From: Planococcus citri
Taxonomy: Eukaryota > Arthropoda > Insecta > Hemiptera > Pseudococcidae
Direction of reading: 5' to 3'
NCBI RefSeq assembly: GCF_950023065.1
Contig: NC_088681.1
Coordinates: 8,928,001 to 8,992,000, forward strand
Length of the DNA stretch: 64,000 nt
Shown here in pieces: positions 46,401 to 58,770 of the stretch. A program made the translations under genes and the position numbers. Numbering within the stretch: the stretch's first letter is position 1; every line of letters begins with the position of its first letter. The notes beneath the pieces were generated by a model, which did not search any database, was not told the DNA's origin, and saw nothing but the letters and a program-made list of their open reading frames with translations.

Positions 46401-49400
46401 GAAAACTTTTCAAACTTTCGAAATATCGATGTGAACGTTTGATTTTGCATTGGATGGGCTATTTTGTGTGCCCCGAATTTTTGAAAACTTTTAAAATGGA
46501 TGGAGTTCCAGAATTCAAAATTTTTTACGCATAAAGTAGAACAAAATATCTAATTTGAAGTGTGAGAAACTTGGAATGAGCCAGAAAAGCAGATCGTTTC
46601 CCTAAAATCTTTTGACATTTTTGGAGCTAAGCACGAACCTCCTATAGTTGAAAAAAGTCAACGCTGCCGCAGCAGCAAAACATCCAAAAAATAATGAAAT
46701 GCTGATTTTTTTAAATTTCAAGACACTTTACCCCTCCCCTTCTCTCTTTCTCAACTCATCGTGATGTGGGTTTCAAACGTCCATAGGTATATTATTTCCA
46801 GATCATCCATTTCAATTTCTTGCCCAACATTTTTTTTGAATGAGGCGAATTTTCGATATTTTTCAGAAGTTTTGGTTAGCACGAATCACCTCAAACGAGT
46901 TTTCTTTCTTGCATCGATTGATGTATATTTTTGTTTCTGAGAAATTTTATAATATCTCGCTTCAGCTTCGGTCAGACTGAATTGAAAATAATTTCGAGCA
47001 AGCGCTGGCTAAAAATTCATTCAGTTTAGCGAATTTTACAAGTTTTGAACGCCTCTGCTTCTTTCCCCTTCATAATAAGAATTTTCAGCGCTCATGTACT
47101 TGCAAAAAATACCGAATGAATTTGAGAATGTCTACATTTTGGAAAATTTACAAACTCGTGCATCTAGAGTTAGTTATTATTTTTTCAATATTTGATTTTC
47201 TCCCGTTTCAAAATATTCGCGAAAACACAAGAATGAATAAGTTGAACGTAAAATTTCTCGACAAAAATCTTGAATAATTGTACAAAACTTGGAAAAAATT
47301 TCGATGTGGAAAAAAAATTATCGAATTGTGTTACGCGTGTAGGTATTCCAAAGAGTAAAAAATAATGCCACGAGAAAACTAAAGTACTAAGGTGACCTTT
47401 GGAAATACTCAATACACTAGATTATTATACAGCATTGGTTGAATGGTGAAGATGAAGCAGAAGTTGGCCTATAGGAAACTTGAAAGTTTGATAACGTCTT
47501 CGATATTGATTTTAGGCAAAGTGAAATTAACTTTTAGTGAAATTTTTCCACCATCCAAAATGCTTCAAATGCGAACAAAATTTCCAAATACGTCCTTCTA
47601 TGTAGCACTAAACAAGCTCAACTCTCGTTAGTTTTTCGATAATTTATTACAATACTTTGAATGTTATATGTACCATCGATACACGATGCAATATCTCGTA
47701 AGCTACGAGTACGTAAGTATATCGTCACACGTCGTCGTATTCTCGCAGACGACTACATTTTTGCGTTTTCCAACACCAGTGCCAATGCTAGCGCCATTTT
47801 GTACTCGGTGATTTTAGTAATTTCCACAGAATTATTCGTCGTCGTGCGATAAAATTGTCAAAGTTTTGACGTAAAAATGTAAAACTTTGCCTATTTAATG
47901 TCTCGTCGAGTACACACAACCTTACCATACGAGACTCTCTGGTGTAATCGTGTATATCGAAATGCAACGTCGTTATGTTTGATCTGCTTCCTTCTCACCC
48001 AGTCTGTGTGTGTGTGTGTGCTTTAACCATCATTTTATCAAGCAACCTTTTTGCAACGTTTCCGTTTCTCGTTCTCGTGTACACATTCAATATACTATAC
48101 TACTACGAGTACTAGTATAAACGTTGTCAAAAAGATGCGCCGCCAACGTGGTAAATTGTAAGTGAGAAAACGTTTTCCAAATACGCCATATGGTTTACAC
48201 ATTTACGCCTATAATCCAATTACGGATTCCAATATTTAAAAAAAAAAGCGTCTCAAGTGGCAAGTACTCCCCTCAATGTTGAAAAAAAAACCTTGGAGTA
48301 ACAAAAATCGTCGTAGTACGTTCGGCGAACAGCGAACATCTGCTGCTGTGATGAATGTTACGAGTACAATATTTTTTCTGCGTTGCTTTGCTGTGCTGTG
48401 CTGTGCTCTGCTCATTTCTGCTCCGCGTTTGCTTTGCTTTTTATATCACCTAATAATTTGTACGACTGGTGGAGAGTTTTTTAATAAACGAACTTTGCCG
48501 GATTCGTGGTTAATTTAGAACAACGAGATTGGGAAGTTGTCAAATTTGTGTGCGAAATATCGACCATAATTTTTTGTGTTTCTTCTTATACGTAGTACAT
48601 GGTCGTAGGAAATTTGTACGTGGATGATTTTGCGAACGTTGTTGCTAATTTTCGTAATTTTTTTTTGTATTTTTTTTTGGTACTTTGACAGAGGGGGGAG
48701 GGGGTTTCCTGATTGGTAGAAACATTTTTGAACTGGCCAAAGCAAAATCCAAAGAGCATACAAAAATACACCACCTGCCAAAATTTCAGATAGTAAAGTT
48801 CATTTTATTTCAATTTTTAGTCAATATTTGAAAATTAAATTCGGGCCAAGAATGAGAAATAATCGACATTTTTCCGAATTTATTTAAAGAGCTGAAATTT
48901 TATATGCATTACATATTTTCGATCTACTGAATTGATTGCACTTGCAAACAGCCCCCCCCCACCCCAAAAAACAGTTGAATTCTTCGTATTGTGTCTGACT
49001 TTTAAAAACGTGGAAAAAAATTAAATTTCAGGTAGATAGGTACTTCATGTGATTTTATTGTCTGATAATCAGACTTTCTTAGAAAAAATTGTCACCAATT
49101 TCCAATGTTTAGGTGAGCATTTCTGATTTTGAAATTTTTTAGTCTGACTAGAAATTTTTGAAAAAATGTCTCCACCATTTGGTTTCATGTTGGGATTTAA
49201 AAACTTGGAAAAAAATTGTACAGAATCTTAAAATTATATCACTTTTGCAAATTTAGAAAACAATGGTCAATTTCTAAAAGTTCTACTTCCACTAATATGC
49301 ATTTTCATTATGCACTTGGAAAAGAAAATCAATGAATTAAAATTACTTTTTGTCGATATCAACTTAATTTTTTGATTCGGTCCTTTCAATTCGCCCTTAG

Positions 49401-49675
49401 ACCTCCAAAATTGTCAGCAAATTTAAAAATAAACAACCTCTTTGAAAACGCGGTTCATTCCTCCGAGGAGATTGAAACTGGGCCTCAAAATGTGATTGGA
49501 GGAAGGAAGAGGGGTAGAGGAAAATTCGCGAAAAATTTCAGACTTATGATTCAAACTCGAAGAGATTTCAGTTTATTCCTTTTCTGTTCATTCTGAAGCA
49601 AATTGTGATCGATTTTAAACTCCTGGCGCAGAACCCGCTTAGGCGTTCAAGTTATGAACATTTCATCACAACTTT
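46401..49675. other. Non-coding; foldback fragment at about 48770-48960, simple repeats at 48005 and 48385
   Basis: Bases 48770-48960 match a decayed left foldback arm (CACCTGCCAAAATTTCAGAT, TTTTTAGTCAATATTTGAAAA, TTTTCGATCTACTGAATTG). A TG run lies at about 48004-48020 and TGTGC repeats at about 48383-48402. The open frame 48276-48518 spans the latter and is not supported. Confidence 0.45.
49576..49640. repeat. Direct repeat flanking foldback B, left copy
   Basis: TTCCTTTTCTGTTCATTCTG followed by AAG, a variable 24-base part, and CCTGGCGCAGAACCCGC recurs in direct orientation at about 52338-52402. The two copies bracket foldback element B but do not abut it, so they are not a simple target-site duplication. 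Confidence 0.7.
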
Positions 49676-49811
49676 TAGTCGGGGGGGGGGGGGTCGCATA
49701 GGGATCACCTGCACACACCTGGGGATCCTCCGGGGCAACTTTTTTCTCAAAGGGGGAGTCCTGAGGAACATTTCTAGCCCTTGTCCTCTAAAAAAAAGTG
49801 GCCCTACTTAC

Positions 49812-49828
49812 AAAATGGCGGCCATTTT
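49812..49828. promoter_or_regulatory. YY1/Pho-type motif in foldback B, left arm
   Basis: AAAATGGCGGCCATTTT is a perfect palindromic form containing AAAATGGCGGC, the known YY1/Pho consensus context. It is conserved at the same place in the other arm (51985-52002). Confidence 0.4.
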
Positions 49829-50604
49829 GATTGACAGGTCAGCCGAAATAGCAGATTTTGCGTTCCAACATAGGACTTGGACAAAATTTTTAAACCGTAC
49901 AAGCTCAGATCGAAAGATCAGGCAAAAATTCATCACCTGTCAAAATTTCAAGTGCTTAAGTGCGTTTTTCGATTTTTGGTGAATTTTTGAAAATCAAATT
50001 TAGGCCAAAAATGAGGGGGAAAATAAAAATTTTACCAAATTGACCAAGAAAGCTGAAATTTGGGATATACCCTATTTTCGACATGCCAAATCGATTTTAA
50101 ACTGTTTCAACCTGTTTTGAGCAGTTCTGGAGCCTCCAGCAGATTTTTGGAACTCGAAATTCCCACAAAAATTCGTGGTTTCAAATGGTTTTGAAGCTTA
50201 AAGCTACTTTTTAAATTTCAACTGTCCAAAAAACGCCATAAAACCTCTCAAAAAATCGCTGGAGGCTCCAAAACGACTTGAAATCTAGCAGCAGTCGACT
50301 TCGTAACGTATTGAAATTAGTTTGCAGATTAAATTTCGGCTTCCAAACTCCATTTCATGTTATGTTGTGTGAATTTTAAGTTTCAAAAATCTGATGGAGA
50401 CTCCAGTAATTTTCAAACAGGCGCTGGAGGCTCCGAAATGACTTAAACCTAATTGAAGTCGACTTCAGAGGGTGTCAAACTTGGAGTGCGGAGTAAATTT
50501 CGGATTTCCATCTCCGTTCAAGTTTCAAAAATCTACTGGAGGCTCCAGAACTGCTCGAAAAAACGCTGGAGGCTCCAAAATGTCTAGAAATCCACCTGCA
50601 GTTG

Positions 50605-51574
50605 GGTAATTCTCAGAAATTGGGGCAAATTTCAATATTTTTTTTTCAATTTTGAAAATTTTAAAATACACACTTTTTTGAAATTTTCAAAATTGGACTC
50701 ATAAATATACATACCCTCGACCTCATTTTTGGTATTGGTCTCAATCAACCCCCCCCCCCTGAGGTAGTGGGAGGGAAGGTTTTAAGACTTCTTAAAGACA
50801 CGACGAGGAAAAAATTATGCAGGGAAAATGTGAGAAAATCTCGAAAAAAAGGGCATTGGAAAATATCATTCGATGAAATTTCTTGTATCAATGTAACCGT
50901 ACATACCCCTTAAATATTTGTATACTTGTTTTTGGACAGAAAGCCGAACATTACCGCGAAAATATTGAGACACGACTATGGAAGTTGAATTTGAGACATG
51001 TAAAAAATAAAAAGTAAAAATTTTGCATGTATTTCGATTTTTTTACGAACTAAATTAATTGACATTCGTCTTTTGAAATGTGGATAGCACTCTTATCAAC
51101 CACTCGAATCGGTGTGACCATTTATCCACATAAAAAAATATTTTCAAACTGGTTAAAAAAAAATCTGAAAAATGAACACGGCGATGGACATTAAAGTCGG
51201 GGGCAGACTTTGAACTCCCTGTAAAGTTATTTAATAAACGTTTTGAGTTCAACTGATAGCGTCAAAATGTAGAAAATTTCATGTAGAACAATTTTGTATC
51301 CTTTGGTTTTTTGATAAAATGCATATTTGTATCATAAAAACGGGATTGAAAAAAAAACCTGTGCTCGGACAGGACACGACTAGGAACTTTTGGCCATTCA
51401 AGCGATTCCAGGTGGGGAGGGGGAGGGGGTCTAAGCATGTTTAAATAGTTAAATAGATGCCCCGGTGGTATTGAATCAAGTTCTGAAAAAAAAATTCACA
51501 TATCTTGTACACTTTTGAAAAAATTGCTAGAAATTGTCTTGGGACAGAAATTTGCCAAATTTTTGAGAATTACC
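50605..51574. mobile_element. 970-bp TIR element inserted in foldback B
   Basis: Ends GGTAATTCTCAGAAATTGGG and, inverted, CCAAATTTTTGAGAATTACC are imperfect inverted repeats of about 30 bp, flanked by the 6-bp direct repeat CAGTTG (50599-50604 and 51575-51580). Excising it with one CAGTTG rejoins a foldback subrepeat of the form seen at 24845 (CTGCAGTTGAC followed by CGT). No coding capacity. Because TIR and target bases overlap, the true duplication could be shorter than 6 bp; the superfamily is uncertain. Confidence 0.7.
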
Positions 51575-51984
51575 CAGTTGACCTCGTGTATTGAAATTAG
51601 TTTTCAGAGTAAATTTCGGCATTCCATCTCCGTTTGATGAAATTTTCTGGGAATTTCGAGTTCCAAAAATCTGCTGGAGGCTCCAGAATTGCTCAAAACA
51701 GGTTGAAACAGTTTCCAATCGATTTGGCATGTCGCAAATAGGGTATATCTCAAATTTCAGCTTTCTTGGTCAATTTGGTAAAATTTTGATTTTCCCCCTC
51801 ATTGTTGGCCTAAATTTGATTTTCAAAAATTCACCAAAAATCGAAAAACGCACTTTAGCACTTGAAATTTTGACAGGTGATGAATTTTAGCCTGATCTTT
51901 CGATCTGCATTTGTTCGGTTTAAAAAATTTCGTGCAAGTGCTATATTGGAACGCAAAATCTGCTAATTCGGCTGGCCTGTCAAT

Positions 51985-52002
51985 CAAAATGGCCGCCATT
52001 TT
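51985..52002. promoter_or_regulatory. YY1/Pho-type motif in foldback B, right arm
   Basis: CAAAATGGCCGCCATTTTG, inverted partner of 49812-49828. Confidence 0.4.
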
Positions 52003-52130
52003 GTAAGTAGGGCCACTTTTGTTTTAGGACAAGGGCTAGAAATGTTCCTCAGGACTCTCCCGTTAAGAAAAAAGTTGTCCCGCAGGACCGGCAGAGGCTG
52101 CTGGTGATCCTTTTGCGGACCTTCCCATCT

Positions 52131-54696
52131 ATTTTCAAATATTAGTGGAGTAAGGTTTAGTATTAAATATGTAATAGTACACTTAATAACTTAATACTGT
52201 TACAATCATCATACGAGGACAAGGACATCCACAGGGAAGGGGAACACAGAACAGCTCCAAAAAAAAATTAATTTCAGTATCTCAATTCAAAGATAACTTT
52301 TCCAGACATAAAGGAAATAAAAGTGAACGAATTTGTTCCTTTTCTGTTCATTCTGAAGTAATCGGAGGTTGAATTTTTCATTCCTGGCGCAGAACCCGCC
52401 TGTCCTCCTGATCGAAATTTTTCACCATATTTATTCACATCATCAGATCTTCGTTCACAACTCGATAAGAAAAAGAGGGTGGGGGAAATATGAACATCAA
52501 AACTAACAAGCAGATAACACGTATTGAGACCTGCCTATTTGTTTGCTTCAGCCACCTGTATGGCCAAAGTTTTTTTTCAACATTTTTCTGAATGGGGCTA
52601 ATCTCCCTTTCAAGTTGATTTTTTTCAGCAATTTTTGTTCAAATTCGGGATACATTTTTTTCACTACTTTACTCCGAACATTCTTATAAATTCAGTTTTT
52701 TCGGGCAAAAATTCAAACACGACGTCTGATACGAGTAGGTAGTCTTAAAAATCTATTAACACGCCGAATCTCATTATAAATCTTCTCCAAATCACATTTT
52801 CCACACACCCACTCGTCGTACAAGTATAATAGGTACAAATTTCCGCATCAATACACCCAAATCTCTGCAGTAAAAGACTGCAGCAACCAGCTCACACACA
52901 TCTTCGCTATGTATGAAACACTCGTTAAACACAATTAATCATAATATCAAATTATTCCACAAACACACACAGAGAGATCCTCGCATAAAGAAAATCCTGC
53001 ATGGAAGAAAACCTATACGCGTAGGCAGACAAATTCTCAAACATTTCATATTCAACTCCAACGCATGGCTGGCTAAAGGTAGGTAACGAGAACATTATCC
53101 CACTCATCGAGCATTAAATCTGCTCTAGGTGAAAAAATATGAGGTCTTTGCTCTTTCAAAAACAGCAGGTAACTGTTCCATTCTTCCATCTCCATCAATT
53201 ATGTGCTGAGAAGAACTTCGCTTTTCGTATTTAAAAGCAATTACAATGACTAGACGGATTGCCTTTTGAATACGTAATTATAAAACTCAATCATGTCGCA
53301 GAGCTTGGAGCTGAAAGCACGAGCTTTTGAATCACCTCCTACAATCCTAAAGACAACGCAGCAGCTTTATTGTGAAATGAAATCATATGTATCTATTCGT
53401 CGTTATTCGGGTTAAAATTATTATAAATGACTCGATGAACTGATGATGATGTTATGGCTGGTAAAAAGAAGTCACACTATGAACATGAGCAAATATTGGA
53501 TGGGAAAAAAATACACCTTTGGAGTTTCAAGATGGCACTTTTGTCGTCGTTTTGGCATTTTCCTCGTACAAATTAATGGATGAAAAATACCTACTCGAAA
53601 TATACGCGAATTCATTTAACACTACTTACTGATCACTAATAACCTTTGAGACATTTGGCATCGTCGATGTTTTGATTTCATTCGCTCGTTAAATGAGTAA
53701 TTTATAACATAGTCGAGTATCCAGACGACCTACACGTACCTGAGGGCTGTAAATTTCGAGAGCCTTTCACTCCTACGTACACGTAAGCACCTCGCCTTGG
53801 AAATTTTCCCGGTACACTTTTCAAGCAGTATAAACAATCACTTGAGAAAAAAACTCCATATCGATTCGACAAATTCCCAAACTCTACAGGTTACCGAGCT
53901 GGTAAAGAGCAGGGAGGGAGGGGGAACTCGTTCATAAAAACCTACTAAAACACTTACTTACTTAATTTGTCGGCGAAAAAATCGAACGAAGAAATTTCCT
54001 CGATAGGAATTTTTCAATAACTCGTTAAGTGTTATTTTTTCATACGAGGGAAAAAAATGAAAAAAAAACTGCATTATAGTTTGTTAAAAGCTAAAGTGTT
54101 ATGCAAATGCACGTCGAGCTCGTTGCAGATAAGATAACAACGTTATATACACAACATTATCTTTTATTTACTCATACACAGGGTGAAATTCTGCCATTTT
54201 CCCTATTTGCTGAGCGGAATCAAATTTCCACACACGATTTCACTCACAACAAATCGTTCGCTGCTAAGATGAGTACAATTTCTAGCCCAATAAAGCCCAT
54301 TCCTTCTATGTAGAAAAAGTAATACGAACTTCAAGACCAAGGTTGTGTACGTAACATAAGACCCTCATCGCCTCACCTCGCGGTCTGCTTCGATTTCGAC
54401 GTTTTATAAAATGAGAGAAAAAATATACCATTAAGACGTAGGCGTGTCGTAATTATTACACTGTATACGATGATGAGATGACGGTATAAACGATGCTATG
54501 GCCCTCTACGATGACGATGACGACGACGACGTTGAAGATATCGTTAATTCATCCTTCTCTCTGACACGCGATTACCACTTGTCATATCATTTTGAATGAA
54601 GTTTTCCTTCTTTTTGAGAAATAAGCTATAAGTACCGAAGTATAAATATTTTTATTTTATATTACCTAATTGATTTTTCTCAATCTTGGATTACAG
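52131..54696. other. Putative intron before the exon at 54697; no feature
   Basis: Bases 52338-52402 are the second copy of the direct repeat at 49576. The remainder is moderately AT-rich unique DNA with a CGATGACGATGACGACGACG simple repeat near 54510. No open frame with support. It ends in TTTTTCTCAATCTTGGATTACAG in two short pieces, a good polypyrimidine tract and acceptor. Confidence 0.45.
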
Positions 54697-54914
54697 TTAT
54701 ATTGGCCACGTTGGGCGAACAGTGCGCTTCAACTTGGAGATGGATACGTTCGTGGGCATTGAAGTTGGATGGCGACGAAGGCTCGAATGCCGGCGACGAA
54801 GAGAGTATCAAACAACCTTCCATAAGGATAAGTCATTCATTGCCCGATTTAAATCTCGATCCCAATCAACCGCAGCATAACTGTCAGCCCGAAGTTGTTA
54901 AAGATGGCAAAAAG
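54697..54914 (+). CDS. Internal coding exon of the unidentified host gene
   Basis: Best-supported host exon. Acceptor TTACAG at 54696, 218 bases with no stop in one frame, donor AAAAAG|GTGAGT at 54914/54915. Two bases complete a split codon (phase 1, matching exons ending at 5205 and 22508), followed by 72 codons to a phase-0 end. The peptide starts ILATLGEQCASTWRWIRSW and continues with an acidic patch (DGDEGSNAGDEES), IRISHSLPDLNLDPN and a Gln/Asn-rich stretch. HSLPDL is a common Ser-phosphorylation-type linear motif. Local G+C content is clearly above the flanks. No catalytic domain is visible and I do not recognise the gene. Without splicing, translation would stop 9 codons into the intron. 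The next exon was not found. Confidence 0.7.
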
Positions 54915-55539
54915 GTGAGTAAATTGAACTGCGTAATTTTTTGAAGTGCAGATTGTGACGATTGAAACGTCGAAATTCTGCGTCATTTTTCAAAGTGATA
55001 ATGTTCGACGACTCGGAGATCAAAAATTCATTTTAAAAAAAAGACTATTTTTTTGGAATCAAGATCATCCACTTAAATTGGGATGAGAGGTGGAGGGAGG
55101 GGAAAGAAAAAGATCTAATTTTGAAAAAAGTATAGGTTATCTGAAAGAGATGCAATTCGATGAAAAAATTTTCCAAAGTAAAACGACAATTTACATATAA
55201 CGAACTATGCAACGTGACTTTTATGGAAATGAAGGGAGGGAGAGAAAATGAGAAATTGAATTTTGTGTTATGCCTAATCCAATATAGAACGGATCAAAAA
55301 TTCTTTCAGATTTTTCAACTTGAATTGGAGGGGCTAACAAAATTCTCAAAAATGGACACGTAAAAGATGAATCCAGGCACATCTTGAAAATATAGTTCCT
55401 CGTCTTCGAAAGTATTTTTTACTCATCTCCAAAATCAATAAGACTGGGTCGGTTAAAAATTTTGTATTTCCAGGAAGAAAATGAATATAACTCAATTTAA
55501 AAATAATTACAGAAGGTGATATTCAAACCAAAAAGTTGG
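54915..55539. other. Intron 3' of the 54697 exon; nothing seen
   Basis: AT-rich sequence following the GTGAGT donor. The 67-codon open frame at 55160-55363 has no support. Confidence 0.5.
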
Positions 55540-56440
55540 ACTTTTGAATAAATTTTGAAAAGTTGAATTTTTAAAAAAATTTTGGCAAAAAAAGAGCTGT
55601 TTTGCTAAACTGCAAAAATACTTGAGAATTTCAGACAACTTTTAGCAAGAAACAAGGCTTTAACAATTTTATCAAAGAACTTGACTTTATGGCAATTACT
55701 GGCAGAAAAATACTGTTTTTACTAATTTTTGTCAAAAAAGTGAGAATTTCTGATAACTTTTGGACGAAAAGTAGGATTTTGGAAATTTTAGCATGAAGCA
55801 GCACCTTTTTTTGTCAAGCAATGAGGAGCCAAAAAATGATTTTTTTTTTGCAAATCGAGGTTATTGGAGTAGGTACTTAATTTTTGGAAAAATTGGAAAC
55901 TTCTTGGAATTTTCTAACTTTTTGCAAAAAGCCAAGACTTGGACAATTTCAAAAGGTGAGTTTTTTTGAAAATTTCCGACAAAAAGCTAGTTTTTCGAGC
56001 AATTTTCTAAAAAAAAAAAAATACAATTATTGACTAAAAATGATATCTACTTTTTGCAATTTTGGGAGAAAAAGCAAGGATTTTGAGCAACTTTGTACTA
56101 AAAGTGTGCCTTCTCAGTGTTTCCTGCAAAAAACAAAACAAAACAAAGAACGACAAGGCTTACCTAGCTTTTTTTTTGAAAAGCTAAAATTTTTATAAAT
56201 TTTTAAAAAGCGAGACTTTTTGATAATTTTTGGTAAAAAGCAAGACTTTTTGGAAATTACTGGCAAAAAGAGATTTTTTTTTCAATTTTTGGCAAAAAGC
56301 AAGACTTTTACAATTTTGCAAAAAACTAAAAAAGCATATTTTTTGAAAAAAAGAATCTTTTTAGAACTTTTCATCAAAAAAACGATTACTTTTAGCGATT
56401 TTGTCATAGCGAGAATTTCTCAAAATTTTTGGAAATAATG
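55540..56440. repeat. Degenerate short-period repeat (GGCAAAAAGCAAGACTTTTTG)
   Basis: About 25-40-base units with the words TTTTGGCAAAAAGC and AAGACTTTTTGGAAATT recur with heavy divergence. The same family, in the same orientation, fills 60470-61440. Open frames here are repeat translation. Confidence 0.65.
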
Positions 56441-58055
56441 ATGTAATTCTTAGACAGGGTCCACTTCTATCAGAAATGCACTATTTCATAGTTTTGACCC
56501 CACCTCCCCTTTCTCAATGATCAAAATGTGGAACTTGAATCCCCTTAAAACTTTTATACCCTCAACTAAAAATCCAGTCATGCTGAGAGCCCCTTAGGTA
56601 AATTAGAAGGGAAAAAAATTTAAAAAGTTGGTAAGTACCCAGGTATTATTTTTGATGAAACGAATGTTATCAAAAATTTTCAATTTCTATCTGTCAGAAT
56701 TCTTTCAAAACCCGAACCCCATTTCTAAGAAAAACGAACTCCAAAAGATCCCGAAGTAATTTTGTTCCTCTTGCAGAAAACCTCCAAAAATTGAAAAAAA
56801 TCAAGGAATTGAAAAAGAGGCTCATTTTCCAGAAACATTTTATTTCTATACGTCAGATTTTCGTGGAATTATTCCTTTTTCAAGGAAAAATTACACCCTG
56901 TCTCCTGAATATTGCTAGTGGGAAGGGGAGGGCAGAAGCAGATGAAATCCTCTTTTGGAATTTTTCCAAATTCCTCATTTCTCCTTTTCATTTTTAAAAA
57001 ACCTCAAAATCTTGTCTCCTGATCCATCAAAAAAATGATGTTCCAGTATGCTTACTCTCTCAAAACAAACTATTGAAAATGCTATTGATTCAGACATTGA
57101 AAACAATGCAAAAAACATATTTTTGATGTGGGTGTGTTTTCTTTGGAAGGGGGGGGGGAGAGTCTGTCCAAAATTACTGACTTTTGAAAAATGAAAAAAA
57201 AAAAAAAGAAATGTTGAATTCATCCTATGTCTGACATTGAAAATCTTGATGATTTAAACCTTTCCCCGCAGAGGGAACCTCACCCCTAATTTTTCAAGAA
57301 AAATGTTCACCAACTTTTATTATTTTTCATTTTTTTTTCAATGAGGAGAGGGGAGAGAAGGAGAGCTGCATGAAGAAAAGCCAATTTAGGATAATGGATC
57401 GATGGAAAATTTTTCTTGAAGTTTTTTTCCATCCATTTTTTTGTGACTTGGAGAGCTTTGTGCAGGAAACTCCACATTACTCGGATACTCGAAGTATAGG
57501 TATTTTCTCACCCCCCCCCACACACACAAAAAAGGCTAGTTATAGAAATTCTGATACATTTGGAACCTGGGAAATATTCTCACCGATTTTAATTTCTTTT
57601 TTCATGTTTTCCCTCGACTTTGAAAGACTCTTTACAGAGGAACAAACGTTGCTTAAGAGACCAGGGAAGGATTTTTCCAAGGGAAATAAGCTCTTCAGAA
57701 GCATTTCATCTAAGAAATTTAAAATTTTCATCTGTTGATAAAATTATTTTTATTGAATTTCTTCAATATTTTCTACTTTAGGTCATAACTTTTTTAGACT
57801 CATAAAAAAAATCAAGAATCATTTTTTTTTACGAAATATAAAAACTCAACCAGCATGCAAATTCAGAGAGTCTTTTGATTTGTGATTGAGTATGTCCCTC
57901 TTTCTCCCCAACCTCTTCTGGGATTCGAATAATTATGCTATTTTTTATCCAAGATACCTTTCTACAATCAACATAGGTATCTGAATTCTCAATAATGCAC
58001 ATTGTCATATTCAATTAGAGTGTCCTAGCAAGCGATAAGTAGGTATTAACCCATG
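56441..58055. other. Non-coding; no feature
   Basis: Purine/pyrimidine-rich, with runs such as GGGGGGGGG at about 57152 and CCCCCCCCC at about 57512. The 122-codon open frame at 57370-57738 is near the upper edge of chance length and lacks a domain or splice evidence. Confidence 0.4.
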
Positions 58056-58770
58056 ACAAAAATTTTCACTCGAAAAAAGGGAATTGAAAAGAACCTCGAA
58101 ATTTACCACCTGCTCAAATTTCAGCAGCTTAAATTCAAATTTAAAATTTGTGCCCATTCTGACCAAAAAAAAAAATTTGATCAAACCAACGTAAAATGAC
58201 TGAAATTAGGTTTATACTCTATTTTCGACCTACCGAATCGATTGCTGATGGTTTCGAGCCATTCTGGAGCCTCCAGCAAATTTCCAGATTCTCCAGTTGT
58301 CAAAAATACCATAAATAGGGTCAAAATGAAATTCGTCACCTTTCAACTCGATTTTTACCTCCTTTGGAGCATTTTTGAGCGATTTAGATACATATTTTCT
58401 AAATCTGTTCGTGTCGTTTTAAATTCAAAATTTTCTCCAACGATTATTTTTTGAACAAAATAAAGATGACTTTGCTGTTTACGAACGTTGAACAAAAAAA
58501 CGAATAAATAAATTAGCTTTGTACTCTAATATTAACCTTTCAAGTCATAAATCTAAATTTATGGACGTTGAATTTTATTTCGACTCTATTTTGCAGTATT
58601 TTTTCAAAAACCGAAAGAGTAAAACCCAAATTTCAGCCTTTTAGGTCAAGTTGATCAGATTTTTATTTTTTCCACGAGAAATTTTTCCGATTTGAAATGA
58701 CAAAAAAAGAATATCCAAAATTCGAGAAATGTATTTGAGCAGCTGAAATTCACGCTGGTAGTTTATTTTG
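58056..58770. mobile_element. Decayed foldback remnant
   Basis: Bases 58090-58300 (CCACCTGCTCAAATTTCAGC, TATACTCTATTTTCGACCTA, GAGCCATTCTGGAGCCTCCA) match the left arm, and about 58615-58740 (CCCAAATTTCAGCCTTTTAG, GGTCAAGTTGATCAGATTTT) the arm in inverse orientation. Together they look like an old, shrunken foldback element. Confidence 0.5.

Larger units (their letters stand above)
49680..52130. mobile_element. Foldback-like element B (about 2.45 kb), most complete copy
   Basis: Both outer ends are present. Left: GGGTCGCATAGGGATCACC, GGATCCTCCGGGGCAACTTT, GAGTCCTGAGGAACATTTCT, AGTGGCCCTACTTACAAAAT, GGCGGCCATTTTGATTGACA. The same sequence returns inverted at about 51975-52130. Inward are the CACCTGTC and CGATTTTTGGTGAATTTTTG blocks, then subrepeats with CTGGAGCCTCCAGC. 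The outer arms are about 480 bp. A separate 970-bp element (50605-51574) is inserted in a right-hand subrepeat. No transposase. A G13 run starts the left end. Confidence 0.82.

Noticed and set aside
57370..57738. 122-codon open frame
   Set aside because: Low-complexity Phe/Lys/Ser composition, no domain, and overlapped by a frame on the other strand.
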